Assembly (NCBI RefSeq): GCF_030052815.1
Contig: NC_079499.1
Coordinates: 83,057,183 to 83,121,182, forward strand
DNA length: 64,000 bases
Source of the DNA: Hevea brasiliensis
Taxonomy: Eukaryota; Streptophyta; Magnoliopsida; Malpighiales; Euphorbiaceae
Direction: 5' to 3'
Part shown: positions 24,116 to 36,700 of the stretch, piece by piece
Layout: the number at the start of each line of letters is the position of its first letter
Numbering within the stretch: the first letter of the stretch is position 1
The notes under the pieces: model-generated
The model's database searches: none
What the model was told of the DNA's origin: nothing
The model's input: only the letters and a program-made list of their open reading frames with translations
Position numbers and translations under genes: made by a program

Positions 24116-24960
24116 TCTTTCCCAGATACTGGCTGTGTCAATATTGGTGCCTCTGTTAACATAGCCTTCAGCCTCTCAAAACTGGCCTGACACTTGTCGT
24201 TCCAGTCAAATCTAACATTTTTGTATAACAACTTGGTCATTGGAGCAGCTATTAGAGAAAATCCCTTCACAAATCTTGTATAATACCCAGCTAGCCCTAA
24301 AAAGCTTCTGACCTCAATTGTATTTCTGGGAGGCTTCCATTCTATCACTGCTTCTATCTCCTTGGGATCCACTCTAATCCCATCAGCTAACACTATGTGT
24401 CCAAGGAATGCAATTTCACCCAACTAGAAGTCACACTTGGACAACTTAGCATACAACTTCTTTTCTCTTAAGGTTTGCATAACATTCCTCATATGCTCAT
24501 CATGTTCTTCCCTAGTCTTGGAATACACCAAAATATCATCAATAAAGACCACTACAAACCGATTTAAGTATGGATGGAAGATACGGTTCATAAGGTCCAT
24601 GAATGCTGCTGGTGCATTTGTTAGGCCAAAGGGCATAACTAGAAACTGATAATGCCCATATTGGGTTCTGAATGTAGTCTTTGGCACATCTGCATCCTTT
24701 ACCCTCAGCTGATGATACCCTGATCTGAGATCAATTTTGGAAAATACTCTAGCTCCCTTCAACTGATCAAATAGGTCATCAATTCTAGGCAACGGATACT
24801 TATTCTTCACAGTCACTTTATTCAACTGCCGGTAATCAGTGCATAGCCTCAAAGTCCCATCCTTCTTCTTTACAAACAACACTAGAGCTCCCCTTGGTGA
24901 AACACTAGAGCGTATAAACCCCTTATCTAGTAACTCCTACAAATGGATTTTCAGCTCCTT
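24100..24960 (-). pseudogene. TK-A2 reverse transcriptase (broken)
   Basis: A long open piece (24882-24424) carries [48 protein letters not shown] and catalytic FIDD at about 24530-24550, then [21 protein letters not shown] stop at about 24425 precedes [11 protein letters not shown] and the connection piece [16 protein letters not shown] to 24100, where the frame shifts entering RNase H. It is the best preserved RT of the gypsy elements here. Confidence 0.9.
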
Positions 24961-25632
24961 TAACTCAGTGGGTGCCATCCTATAAAGAGCAATAGAAATT
25001 AGTGCTGTACACGGCAGTACCTCAATAGCAAATTTGACTTCCCTTTCTGATGGCAAACCAGGCAATTCTTCAGGGAACACATCTGGGAAGTCTCTTATTG
25101 TGGGTATATCACACAGATCTGGCTTAGCCTGTCTAGTATCAACCATATGTGCTAGGTAGGCTTCACAGCCCTTTCTCATCAGTTTTCTTGCAACTGTGAC
25201 TGAGATAACATTAGATAAGAAATCTGTCCTTTCCCCCATACTTGTGATCTCATTACCATCAGGAGCTTTCAAGGATATCCTCTTTAATTTACAGTCAACC
25301 ATTGCCTAATGATGTGACAACCAGTCCATTCCCAAAATCACGTTGAACTCGTGGAAAGACAATTCAATCAGATCTGCCGAGAATTCATACCCATGAATCC
25401 TTAACGGGTAACCTTTGTACACCTTATTTACCACTACATTGTGGCCCAATGGATTAGTGACCAGAATGTCTTGGTCACTCTCCTCTACTAGTATCCCTCT
25501 TTCTACGGGCAGGTTGATGCAGATGTATGAATGAGTGGATCCTGAATCCACCAATGCATGCATACATGTGTTATAGAGGGAGAACGTACCCCTGATGACG
25601 TCCGGGGCATCTTGCTCCTCCTGAGCTCTCAT
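24937..25632 (-). pseudogene. TK-A2 protease and linker (broken)
   Basis: Aspartic protease with LVDSGSTHSYI (Asp at about 25548-25546) and VILGMDWLSHH; a stop at 25306 replaces one residue before AMVDCKL. The linker to RT has DFPDVFPEELPGLPSEREV. A stop at 24937 separates it from RT. Confidence 0.86.
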
Positions 25633-25736
25633 GGCATAAGCTCTAGTAGGTGTTCTAGCCTCTGGCCTCTCGGCTATCTCAGATGCAGATCTCTGTGATG
25701 GACTAGCTGCCTCAGATTTACCGGACTTTCTACCCT

Positions 25737-26739
25737 TTAAGGTACGGGGGCAGATCTATCTGCTTGTGCTGGAGCAGCTGTAGTAGTTCTGCGTGGACAG
25801 TTTCTTAATTGATGCTCTGTAGACCCACACCTTAGGCAGGCACCTATCACTCTCCAACACTCCCCCTTATGCCACTTCAGGCAGTGTGGGCAGGCAGAAG
25901 ATGCTAGGGCTAGTCCCTTAAATGCCGTCCTTAGAGAGCTGCCCACTGATGGTGTGGACTAGCGTCTCCTAGGTGTGAACTGTGGTCTGGGCCCCTGGGA
26001 CTGACCCTGATCTTGAGGCTGACCCGAAATCTGAGAAGGTGGACCTTTAAATTTTTTCCCAGGTGCAGAGGAAGAATTGGACTGACCTGGACCCCTCTTC
26101 TGCTGTCTCTCCCTTCTGTTCTGCTCATTTATTCTGACTTTCTCAACCTTTAAAGTAGCTTCCACTAATTTTGTGAAGTCTGTAATCCCCAAGGCAGTGA
26201 TAATAAGTTTAATATTATCATTTAGCCCCTCTTCAAACCTTCTGCACCTCTCTGCTTCTGTGGGGACTATCTCTCTCCCATACCTACTCAGTCTCACAAA
26301 TTCTCATTCATATTCTGCTACAGTCAGTTGTCTCAGCCTCAAACTGATAAACTCTCTTCTGTCTTTTAGGTACAGACTTCCTACATACTTCTTTCTGAAC
26401 TGAGCAAGGAAGAAATCCCAAGTTACCAATTTTGGCCGGACTTCACTAGATACAATGTCCCACCACTGATAGGCATCGTCTTGCACCAGAGACACCGCAC
26501 CCTCCATGTTCTGCTTTGGGGTGCAATGCAGTTGCTTCAATACCTGGATGGTTCTGTCTAACCAAATTTCAACTGCCACTAAGTCTTCTTCTCACTTACC
26601 CAAAAAGTCCATGGCTTCGAATTTCCTCAGTTTTTCCAGGTGAGATTTTTGCTGTGGAGGTGGTGGTGGTGGCCTAACCCCAGCCATTTGTTTGAAGAAA
26701 TTTGCCATGTGCTGAAACATAGCCGGCGGAGGTTGTGCA
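25737..26739 (-). pseudogene. TK-A2 gag, main part (broken)
   Basis: Continues from 36701 after removal of CO-2. Capsid core: MAVEIWLDRTIQVLKQLHC, YQWWDIV, FRKKYVGSLYLKDRREF, then a TGA where Arg or Gln is expected (26302) and RCRRFEEGLNDNIK. The C-terminal part has two zinc motifs at 25892-25797: CPHCLKWHKGEC (CX2CX3HX3C) and CLRCGSTEHQLRNC (CCHC). The first is typical of Tekay-type gag. Stops lie at about 25960 and 26590. Confidence 0.87.
26735..26739. repeat. Target duplication gtgca, left copy (CO-2)
   Basis: Identical to 36701-36705. Joining the flanks with one copy restores an open TK-A2 gag frame (minus strand), which independently proves the insertion. Confidence 0.95.
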
Positions 26740-28833
26740 TGTTAGTAGTATGCCTTAGAGCATATAAGTATGTATCTTGTACATATTTTTATTAATAAAA
26801 GGCATTTCCACTTTTCTATTTATAAAATATATTTATGTGTAATAGAAAAGGTCCATTGATATTTTGTTAGAAATATTATTCTTAAGTTGTTAAGAATATG
26901 AGTGACAATATTTCTAGCACAAAGTATCATAAATAGGTTCACAATCGAGGATACTTCATAATAAGGACATGACTTATCCAGAAAGATTGTATTCATGTTT
27001 GTTCCCAAGTTATTTATATGAGATATAAATAAGATGGAATGGTGAGTCTCATGCTATATAACAAACATGATAGGCACTTATAAATGATAAGTAGGCCGAA
27101 CCAGTGACACTTATGACAAGCACATGGAGTTTACTCTTGTCAATGTTTTGTCATAAATCATATCAGTGCATATAATCTTTAGACCTGAGATAGCACAGTT
27201 ATCTTGTATATAGGTAGTTTGAGTTTGATACTGATTTCATACTTGTACTGTGTATGGGTATATGGGCATGGGTTGGCTCTCGCTAGTTATATATGGAGGT
27301 AGGTGTTGATCAAGAAGGAATCTGTCCTCTAAGTAAATAGAGATAAAATCCTATGTTCATTTAATTGTTCTTGATGTTTCAAGTTCTGCCAGACAGATAG
27401 ATTTATTCAAAAAGAGTTTCGATGAGAAAATCTTTTAATCAAGAACTGGAATTAAAAGAGAACATAATATTCATAGCAAATGGAGTTTGACATAAACCAT
27501 GACTCCAGCTTGAGTTGGGATTTTGTAACAAAGAGATTCTAGTGCATGGTAACATATGATTATAGGTTCATTTAAGGTAAATCTTATTACTAATTGGGTG
27601 GCCATGGCATGCTATGCTAGGTGTTAACCATGGTCTATGAGGTTCATAAAATGATTTAGAGAAATCATTTATGGTAAGAAAGAGTTCTGATGATATTAAG
27701 AGTTGATATCATGTCTCATTGCCAATTAGTGATGAGCCTAGTAAGTCACACACATACACAAGTTATCACCTAATTAAATATGATTTAATTAATTAATTAA
27801 AGAGTTTAAATTGATTAATTAAATAGGTTTGGTTTGCAATAAGATTGCAAAGTCCCTAGCATGACTTGAAACCAAATCTAGATTATTGGATGTATAGTAT
27901 AAGTTAAATTTATATTTAAAGTGTTTAAATATGAATTTAATTGATGAGAAATTAATTAATAGAGATTAATTAATTAATTTATATTTGATATAAATTAATT
28001 AGAAGAAGAAAATAATTATTTTGGGTTAAGAACTCAAAATTAAGACACAAGGGCATTTTGGTCATTTTGCAGTGTGACACGTGGCACCGTGAGATGGTGA
28101 CACATGGCATAACACATAAGCTTGTCAAATGTTTTTTAATCATGTAAGATGATTAAAATCAAGATTAAATATAGGTTTGACACTTGGCACAATGTGATTG
28201 GGTCACTTAAACCTAGAGCTAATCAAAAGGTGACATGTGGCTAGGGTTTAATGTGTTAACCTAGCTATTTAAGTGTGGTTATGAAAAGAAAACAAAACCA
28301 GCAGCCTCTCCTCTCATATGTCACGCCACTTTAAGCCTCTCCAGCTATTTCTCTTCATCTCTCATCAATTCAAAGAGATTAGCCATCAATCTCTTGAATT
28401 AAGAACACTAGAAATTGTTTCTAGTGTCCTGTTTACATCTCTAATCTCTTAAAAGGCAGAACTTGAATTTCTAATTAATAGAAAAGGCTTTAGAAGCTGT
28501 TCAAGGGCTGCCATAGGTGTTCTTGGTGTGGACAAGCTAGAGGGACAACATCTGGTATCCTGAAGACGAATCTCAAAGGCGCAGACACGCTGCAGTGCAT
28601 CAAGAGGTTAGTGTAATCGTTCTTGATTTAATCTAGGGTTCTAAAATTAATCTGATTAATTTTAAAATCTTAAATGGCAAATACAGATCCAAAAAACATA
28701 TTAAAAGAGTTTTAATATGTTTTTTATCATTGAAATCAAATAGATAAAAATAAATCTTGCATGGTGCATGTGACCCTAGGTGAAAATTTTTGAATTCAAT
28801 GGTATAATCTTGTGTTTTTCACGCCTGCCTTCA
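26740..28833 (+). repeat. CO-2 5' LTR
   Basis: TGTTAGTAGTATGCC...CCTTCA. Nearly identical to 34601-36700. The last bases read CACGCCTGCCTTCA, against CACGCTTCCGTTCCTTCA in the 3' LTR. TATA-like CTATTTAAG at about 28265. No gene. Confidence 0.94.
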
Positions 28834-28835
28834 AT

Positions 28836-28847
28836 TGGTATCAGAGC
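28836..28847 (+). other. CO-2 primer-binding site
   Basis: TGGTATCAGAGC, complementary to the 3' end of initiator Met-tRNA, two bases after the 5' LTR. Confidence 0.93.
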
Positions 28848-30615
28848 CACTATATTTGCCATTTAGATTGTTGATTATATGATTTAATTGTGTGATTTGA
28901 TCATGAGTTGATTGATTCATTGCTGGTTGGATTAAGAGGTGTGGCGGCACACATGGTGAAGCCACCATTGGTGGCGGCAACAATGGTTCCATGGGTGGTT
29001 CAAGGTTTGGCTTTTAATTCTACAATTGTTGTATGATCTAAGGCCTATTCTTTGACTAATTAAAGTGTTTAATTAGTTGTTTTAATCACACAATTAAATT
29101 ATGATTCAAATCAGAATTTTAAAAATTGTTTGAATGTGATTCAAACCTGAATTTTAAAAGTTGTTTGAATGTGATTCAAATCTGAATTTTTACAGTTGTT
29201 TGAATCATATTTAAATCTGATTTTTTAAAATTGATTGAATAAAATTCAGATCTGATTTTTTAAAAAATGTTTGAATGTGATTCAAATCTGATTTTTTAAA
29301 AAATGTTTGAATGTGATTCAAATCTGAATTTTTTAAGTTGTTTGAATGTGATTCAAATCTGAATTTTTAAATTTGTTTGAATGAGATTTAAATCTGAATT
29401 TTTAAATTTATTTGAATCATATTCAAATCTGGATTTTTAAGTTGAATATGAGATATTCAATTTAATTTAAGTATGTATGTTTTATTTAATTGTTAAATAG
29501 TGATATGCATGATGGATGATCATGGATTATAAAAGACCAATGTGATTGGATTTATTTCTTTTATGTTTCTTTGGGATTGTAAATTAATTAATTTATTTTA
29601 ATTTATTTTGGGCATGTATTATTAAGTTTTTAATAATTTTTGGGTTGTAATTTCATTTATTTAAGTTCTTGTAAATTCGCCTTGGTATGCCAAGGATTAC
29701 TATGTAATATTGGATTGCAAGAAGTTCAAGGAGGTCAAGAGCATTGGGACCAAAGGGGAGGAATTCAAGATCAAGTGTTGATTATGTACTCCTTCAGCAA
29801 CTCTTGTAAAATGAATGAATGAAATGCACCTAGAATGCCCCGATTCAATTCTTGGTGGCTCAATTGAATCCCTTAGAAAGTCCATGATCATACCATATTT
29901 ACTGCTTATCCATGAATGCATGAGATGTATGGGAATGTATGCAATTATATGATATATGCATGCTAAATGGATAATGTGCAAAGTGAGACCTTAATAGTAA
30001 TTAGGATGGCTATAAAATCTTCCAAACAAATGATTAAGTTGGAAATGCTATAATTAAAGTAATTATAACATAAGCCCTCCATTGGGGCAATTATTTTAAG
30101 AAATTTTAAATAGTTGCATGAGATGCAATTAATTTAAGAGATTTTCTTAAGAATAATTGTTAAGCATGAGATGTTGTAAATATGTAAATGGTTTGGTGGC
30201 CAATATTGGATGTACCTGAGGACATTAAAATTATTTGCATAATTACTAGCTCAATGGGATCAACTTAACTAATGCAAGATAAGTCAATAATGGATGTACC
30301 TGAGATTTTGAGCATTAGGGGCTAGGTGAAGGATTGAACCTCACATGAGATGTGATGGGCAAAGAGTTGCTCACTTATAGTTTATTGTAATTCTAATAAT
30401 GGATGTACCTGAGGATGATCAATAGAATTATAAGAATTCAATCACCCACTAGAAATCCATCCAACTAGGATTTCCGTTTTCTACTTTAGAAGTGTAGGAT
30501 TCGCTAAGTTAGTGGGAGGACCAATTTGATTAAAAGACCATAATCATTTTGGTTAATTACATGATACATTTACTAATTAATCTGGTTATTTTCTACAGTT
30601 AATTTTCTGATAAAA
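28848..30615 (+). other. CO-2 untranslated leader (1.77 kb)
   Basis: No coding signal between primer site and gag. It holds a ten-unit hairpin repeat (29102-29450) and three copies of GGATGTACCTGAG at 30208, 30292 and 30401. The rest is AT-rich. RNA packaging signals would be expected in this part but cannot be identified from one copy. Confidence 0.75.
29102..29450 (+). repeat. 35-36 base hairpin repeat, about 10 units
   Basis: Units such as TGATTCAAATCTGAATTTTT...GTTTGAATG follow one another with a period of 35-36 bases. Each unit boundary forms TTTGAAT-GTG-ATTCAAA or a close variant, a seven-pair stem. Variants include loop cat with ATTCAAA, and imperfect stems. Confidence 0.85.
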
Positions 30616-31500
30616 ATGAGCACAAAACAACCACCACCATCCAATATCCTTGCAAGCATACTTGATCACAACAGGTTGACAGGACCTAATCTGTCTGATT
30701 GGCTAAGAAATTTGAAACTTGTCCTGAACCTTGAACATATAGGATATGTTCTAGATTCAAATGTTCCTGGTCCCTTACCTCCAGAGGCCACACAAGAGGA
30801 ACATGAAACTTTGGACAAGTGGAAGGAGCATGATATGAGAGCTAAGTGTTACATGCTTGCTTCCATGAGTAATGAGTTACAGAAGCAACATGAGAACATG
30901 CAGAGTGCGAGTGAAATCCTCCTTCACCTATAAGAGTTGTATGGTGAGCACAGCAGGAATGCTAGGTATGAGATATCTAGACGGCTATTCCGTATGAGGA
31001 TGTCTGAGGGACAGAATGTTGGGGATCATGTCCACAAGATGATTCGGCTGATTGAGCAGTTGGAACATCTTGACTTCAACATGGATTTCCAACTACAAAC
31101 GGATTTGATCCTTCAGTCCCTTCCTGAGTCTTTTGGGAATTTTGTGACAAATTTCCATATGACTAAACAGGAATGCACCTTAGCTGAATTACTCAACATG
31201 CTGGTTATTGCCTAAAAGAATATGCCAGGCAATAAAGGAAAAGAGGTAGCTTTGGTTGCATCTTCTTCTGCTGGAAAGTCTAACAAGAAGAAGGGCAATA
31301 AGAAAAAGAAACCTCAGATTCCTGGTCCTTCCAAGAAAATAGCTAAACAGAAAAGGAAGACTAAAGTTGATGGAGGCAAAGGAAAGTGTTTCCACTGCCA
31401 AAAGGATGGGCACTGGAAAGGAACCGCCTGCAGTATCTTGCTTCTCTGAAGGACAAGAAGGATACACCTTCTAAGGTATGTCCATATCTTGTTATTTAGA
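30616..31500 (+). pseudogene. CO-2 gag (broken)
   Basis: Copia capsid protein of the UBN2 type. The start MSTKQPPPSNILASILDHNR is well placed as the first long frame after the leader; NLSDWLRNLKLVL and NMQSASEILLHL follow. TAA at 30931 and TAA at 31213 both replace probable Gln. A Lys-rich stretch precedes zinc knuckle CFHCQKDGHWK at about 31387-31420. There a lost base shifts the frame and the last Cys of the knuckle reads as Arg codon CGC. Three independent lesions. Confidence 0.88.
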
Positions 31501-31674
31501 TTCTGATGATACTCATAGTTCATCTACACTTTGGGTTTTAGATATCGTGCCGCTTCACATTTCTAATGATATGCAGAACTAGCAAACAAGAGCGACATGC
31601 TCTCAAGATATTAGAGTCGGATTGGCAATGGCTCAACTGCTGAAGCTTTAGCCATAGGATCTAAATCTTTTTAC
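31500..31674 (+). pseudogene. CO-2 protease (broken)
   Basis: Short remains of the copia aspartic protease: WVLDI then AASHIS around 31530-31565. One base is missing directly at the active-site Gly, and a TAG follows at about 31580. The next recognisable piece is VGIGNGS near 31617. Assigned by position between gag and integrase as well as by motif. Confidence 0.65.
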
Positions 31675-32757
31675 ATGTTTGGACATGTTTTGTGTTTGGA
31701 TAATATTTTATATGTACCTGATGCTTTTAAGAACATCATTTCTATATCTAGTTTGACTAGAAATGGCTATGAATTTCAGTTCACAGATGATAATTGCAAT
31801 ATTTATTTTGGAAATAAATATGTTGGTTCGGGTTATATGAATGATGGTCTTTATTATTTGGATAATAATGACAAACACAAATTGAATGCAAGTGATCTAA
31901 AAGAATACAATGCCATGGTGAAAACCAACTCAAGTTCAAAATATATTTGGCACTTAAGGTTATGTCATGTTGCAGAAGATAGGATTGCAAAATTGGAGAA
32001 AATGGGGATTTTATCCTCATTGGGCTCTGAGCCTACTCCAACTTGTGAATCTTGCCTTCAAGGCAAAATGACTAGATCACCCTTTGTTGGACAAGGGCTA
32101 AGAGCTGAAAATATTTTGGAGCTAATACATAGTGATGTATGTGGTCCATTTAAATAAATGGCTAGAGGGGGCTTTCATTATTTTATTACCTTTACTGATG
32201 ATAAATCAAGATTTGGGTATTTGTATTTGATGGAACACAAACATGAATCCTTTGAAAAGTTTAAAGAATTTAAATCTGAAGTAGAAAATCAAATAGGAAA
32301 GAGTATTAAAGCTCTTCGATCAGATCATGGAGGTGAATATTTGAGTACTGAATTTGATGAATACTTGAGAGAGCATGGCATTGTTTCTCAGCTGACTCCT
32401 CTAGGAACGCCACAGCTGAATGGTGTATCTGAAAGGAGAAATCGTACCCTATTGGATATGGTACGTAGTATGATGAGCTATACTGATATGCCAATCTCCT
32501 TTTGGGGATTTGCATTAGAATCAGCTTTGTATATTCTGAATAGAATTCCATCAAAATCAGTTTCTTCCACACCTTATGAGATTTGGCATGGAAGAAAACC
32601 AAGTCTTAAGCATGTTAAGATTTGGGGTTGTCCAGCTTATATCAAAAAGCTGAACACTGATAAATTGGAGACCAGATCAGAAAGAGGTCGATTTGTTGGA
32701 TATCCAAAAGATAGTTTTGGATATTATTTTATTTGCCTACTTCACAAAAGGTTGTGA
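31675..32757 (+). pseudogene. CO-2 integrase (broken)
   Basis: Two open pieces, 31675-32157 and 32158-32757, with a single TAA between. The first has the GAG-pre-integrase region and the HHCC zinc domain (HLRLCHVAEDRI...CESCLQGK). The second has the catalytic core: FTDDKSRFGY, LRSDHGGEY and VSERRNRTLLDMVRSMM, so all three acidic residues are present. WGFALESALYILNRIPSK and the YEIWHGRKPSLKH block are typical of Ty1/copia. It loses frame at about 32745, before RT. Confidence 0.92.
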
Positions 32758-33738
32758 TAAGTAGAGATGCCACATTTCTTGAACAACAGTTTGTTCAAGA
32801 AGGAGGCAAAGGAAGGCAAATAGAGTTAGAATTGGAGAATTCTGACCAACCAATGCATCGATGGACATAGATCCATCTAGTCAACCTATACCCATTGATG
32901 AAACATCTACACTGTTCCTCGTAGAACAACTGCAGTATCTCACCCACCAGTGAGATATGGTTTTCTTCATGAAGAAGAACAAGAGTTGTCTACTCATGAA
33001 GAAGTAGATCATGGAGATGATCCACTTGCCTATGAAGAAGCTATATCAGATATAGACTCTTCAAAATGGATTGATGCTATGAAATCCGAGATTGATTCCA
33101 TGTATAAGAATCAAGTTTGGGATCTTGTTGACCCACCTGAAGGTATTGTACCTATAGGGAACAAATGGGTTTTCAAGAAGAAAATTGGTTCTGATGGAAA
33201 GGTAGAGACCTATAAGGCAAGGCTAGTAGCGAAAGGGTTTCGGCAAAGGCAAGGAATAGACTATGAGGAGACTTTCTCGCCTGTTGCCATGCTTAAATCA
33301 ATTAGGATTTTATTAGCAATAGCTGCATACTATGATTATGAGATTTGGCAAATGGATGTCAAAACAGCTTTTCTCAATGGATATATTGAAGAAAACATTT
33401 TCATGGAACAACCTAGGGGATTTGAATCCCAAGATGGTTCCAAGGTATGCAAGCTAAAGCGATCCATTTATGGGTTGAAACAAGCTTCGAGGAGTTGGAA
33501 CATCCATTTTGATAAAGCCATTAAATCTTTTGGTTTTATCAAAAATGAGGATGAGCCATGTGTATATAAGAAGGTTAGTGACAGTGCTATCACTTTCCTT
33601 GTCTTATATGTGGATGACATACTATTGATGGGTAATGATACAGGTATGTTGACGACTATAAAGGTATGGTTGTCAAATACATTCTCCATGAAAAGACTTA
33701 GGAGAGGCAACCTATATTCTTGGGATTCGCATCTATAG
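32758..33738 (+). pseudogene. CO-2 reverse transcriptase (broken)
   Basis: From 32950 a 262-codon open piece carries KWIDAMKSEIDSM, NKWVFKKKIGSDG, YKARLVAKGF, QMDVKTAFLNG, KLKRSIYGLKQASR and catalytic YVDD at about 33607-33620. The palm motifs are complete. An extra base near 33695 shifts the frame before YILGIRIYRD. The 32758-32949 segment bridging integrase and RT is frameshifted. Confidence 0.92.
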
Positions 33739-34586
33739 AGATAGAGCGAAAAGAATAATTGGTTTATCCCAAAGTCTATACTTGGAAAAGGTGTTAAAGA
33801 GGTTTAACATGCTTAATTCCAAGAGAGGATTGTTACCAGTGAGACATGGTATCCATCTTTCTAAAGAGATGTCTCCAAAGACACCTGAAGAAAGAGATAA
33901 GATGGCCAGGATTCCATATGCTTCGGCTATTGGAAGTTTAATGTATGCAATGTTGTGTACTAGGCCGGATATCGCATATGCTGTTAGTTTGACTAGCAGG
34001 TATCAATCCAATCCAGTTTGGAACATCGATAGTCATAAGAATATCCTTAAGTACTTGAGAAGAACTAAGGATTTATTCTTGATTTATGGAGGTGGAGACT
34101 TGCAATTGGATGGTTATACTGATTCTGATTTCCAATCAGATATCGATGATAGAAAGTCTACCTCTGGATATGTGTTCATTTGTAATGGAGGTGCATCTTG
34201 GAAGAGTTCCAAATAGAGCACGATCGCAGATTCCACTACAGAGGTGAGTATATTCTCGCATCGATGTCGCAAAGGAAGTCGCTTGGATAAAGAAGTTCGT
34301 GATGAACTTACAAGAGTTCCTTCCATTGAGTCGCCAGCCCACTAATCGTGTGACAATAATGGAGTAGTCATACAGACTAAGGAACTAAGGTCTCACCCAA
34401 AATCCAAACACATAGAAAGGCACTACCACATTATCAGACATATAGTTGGGCAAAGGCGATATAGCTATGCAGAAAATAGCATCAGCTGAAAATCCAGCTG
34501 ATCCATTCACTAAGCCTATGTCACAGACTCAATTAGACTGACATCTTGAGAAGATAGGTCTAAGATATTGTAATGAATGGCTCTAG
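33739..34586 (+). pseudogene. CO-2 RT connection and RNase H (broken)
   Basis: The open piece 33782-34216 has MARIPYASAIGSLMYAML, DIAYAVSL, LDGYTDSDFQSDIDD and KSTSGYVF. TAG at 34214 replaces Gln of SSKQST. The STTE active-site area at about 34230 has lost bases and several shifts follow. The family stop at 34584-34586 lies 5 bases before the polypurine tract, so pol would run almost to the LTR. Confidence 0.88.
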
Positions 34587-34590
34587 TGCT

Positions 34591-34600
34591 AGTGGGAGAT
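34591..34600 (+). other. CO-2 polypurine tract
   Basis: AGTGGGAGAT immediately before the 3' LTR. Confidence 0.85.
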
Positions 34601-36700
34601 TGTTAGTAGTATGCCCTAGAGCATATCATTTAGTATGTATCTTGTACATATTTTTATTAATAAAAGGCATTTCCACTTTTCTATTTATATAATATATTTA
34701 TGTGTAATAGAAAAGGTCCATTGATATTTTGTTAGAAATATTATTCTTAAGTTGTTAAGAATATGAGTGACAATATTTCTAGTACAAAGTATCATAAATA
34801 GGTTTACAATCGAGGATACTTCATAATAAGGACATGACTTATCCAGAAAGATTGTATTCATGTTTGTTCCCAAGTTATTTATATGAGATATAAATAAGAT
34901 GGAATGGTGAGTCTCATGCCATATAACAAACATGATAGGCACTTATAAATGATAAGTAGGCCGAACCAGTGACACTTATGACAAGCACATGGAGTTTACT
35001 CTTGTCAATGTTTTGTCATAAATCATATCAGTGCATATAATCTTTAGACCTGAGATAGCACAGTTATCTTGTATATAGGTAGTTTGAGTTTGATACTGAT
35101 TTCATACTTGTACTGTGTATGGGTATATGGGCATGTGTTGGCTCCTGCTAGTTATATATGGAGGTAGGTGTTGATCAAGAAGGAATCTGTTCCTCTAAGT
35201 AAATAGAGATAAAATCCTATGTTCATTTAATTGTTCTTGATGTTTCAAGTTCTGCCAGACAGATAGATTTATTCGTAAAAGAGTTTCGATGAGAAAATCT
35301 TTTAATCAAGAACTGGAATTAAAAGAGAACATAATATTCATAGCAAATGGAGTTTGACATAAACCATGACTCACTTTTGAGTTGGGATTTTGTAATGAGA
35401 GATTCTAGTGCATGGTAACATATGATTATAGGTTCATTTAAGGTAAATCTTATTACTAATTGGGTGGCCATGGCATGCTATGCTAGGTGTTAACCATGGT
35501 CTATGAGGTTCATAAAATGATTTAGAGAAATCATTTATGGTAAGAAAGAGTTAGATGATATTAAGAGTTGATATCATGTCTCATTGCCAATTAGTGATGA
35601 GCACAGTAAGTCACACACATACACAAGTTATCACCTAATTAAATATGATTTAATTAATTAATTAAAGAGTTTAAAGTGATTAATTAAATAGGTTTGGTTT
35701 GCAATAAGATTGCAAAGTCCCTAGCATGACTTGAAACCAAATCTAGATTATTGGATGTATAGTATAAGTTAAATTTATATTTAAAGTGTTTAAATATGAA
35801 TTTAATTGATGAGAAATTAATTAATAGAGATTAATTAATTAATTTATATTTGATATAAATTAATTAGAAGAAGAAAATAATTATTTTGGGTTAAGAACTC
35901 AAAATTAAGACACAGGGGCATTTTGGTCATTTTGTAGCAGACACGTGGCACCATGAGATGGTGACACATGGCATAACACATAAGCTTGTCAAATGTTTTT
36001 TAATCATGTAAGATGATTAAAATCAAGATTAAATATAGGTTTGACACTTGGCACAATGTGATTGGGTCACTTAAACCTAGAGCTAATCAAAAGGTGACAT
36101 GTGGCTAGGTTTAATGTGTTAACCTAGCTATTTAAGTGTGGTTATGAAAAGAAAACAAAACCAGCAGCCTCTCCTCTCATATGTCATGCCACTTTGAGCC
36201 TCTCCAGCTATTTCTCTTCATCTCTCATCAATTCAAAGAGATTAGCCATCAATCTCTTGAATTAAGAACACTAGAAATTGTTTCTAGTGTCCTGTTTACA
36301 TCTCTAATCTCTTAAAAGGTAGAACTTGAATTTCTAATTAATAGAAAAGGCTTTAGAAGCTGTTCAAGGGCTGCCATAGGTGTTCTTGGTGTGGACAAGC
36401 TAGAGGGACAACATCTGGTGTCCTGAAGACGAATCTCAAAGGCGCAAACACGCTGCAGCACATCAAGAGGTTAGTGTAATCGTTCTTGATTTAATCTAGG
36501 GTTCTAAAATTAATCTGATTAATTTTAAAATCTTAAATGGCAAATACAGATCCAAAAAACATATTAAAAGAGTTTTAATATGTTGTTTATCATTGAAATC
36601 AAATAGATAAAAATAAATCTTGCATGGTGCATGTGACCCTAGGTGAAAATTTTTGAATTCAATGGTATAATCTTGTGTTTTTCACGCTTCCGTTCCTTCA
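34601..36700 (+). repeat. CO-2 3' LTR
   Basis: Bounded by the polypurine tract and the duplication gtgca (36701-36705). TATA-like CTATTTAAG at about 36127. No gene. Confidence 0.95.

Larger units (their letters stand above)
26740..36700 (+). mobile_element. CO-2: complete Ty1/copia retrotransposon (9961 bases)
   Basis: Two LTRs (2094 and 2100 bases), Met-tRNA primer site, long leader, gag, protease, integrase, RT, RNase H and polypurine tract, bounded by gtgca on both sides. Integrase before RT defines Ty1/copia. It is the only complete copia copy in the window and carries stops and shifts in every domain, so it could move only with proteins from another copy. Confidence 0.96.

Noticed and set aside
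28836..28847. tRNA gene fragments at TGGTATCAGAGC sites
   Set aside because: These are primer-binding sites placed directly after LTR ends; no tRNA arms surround them.
29102..29450. CRISPR-like array
   Set aside because: Units are contiguous, diverged and without spacers, and the sequence lies in a plant retrotransposon leader.
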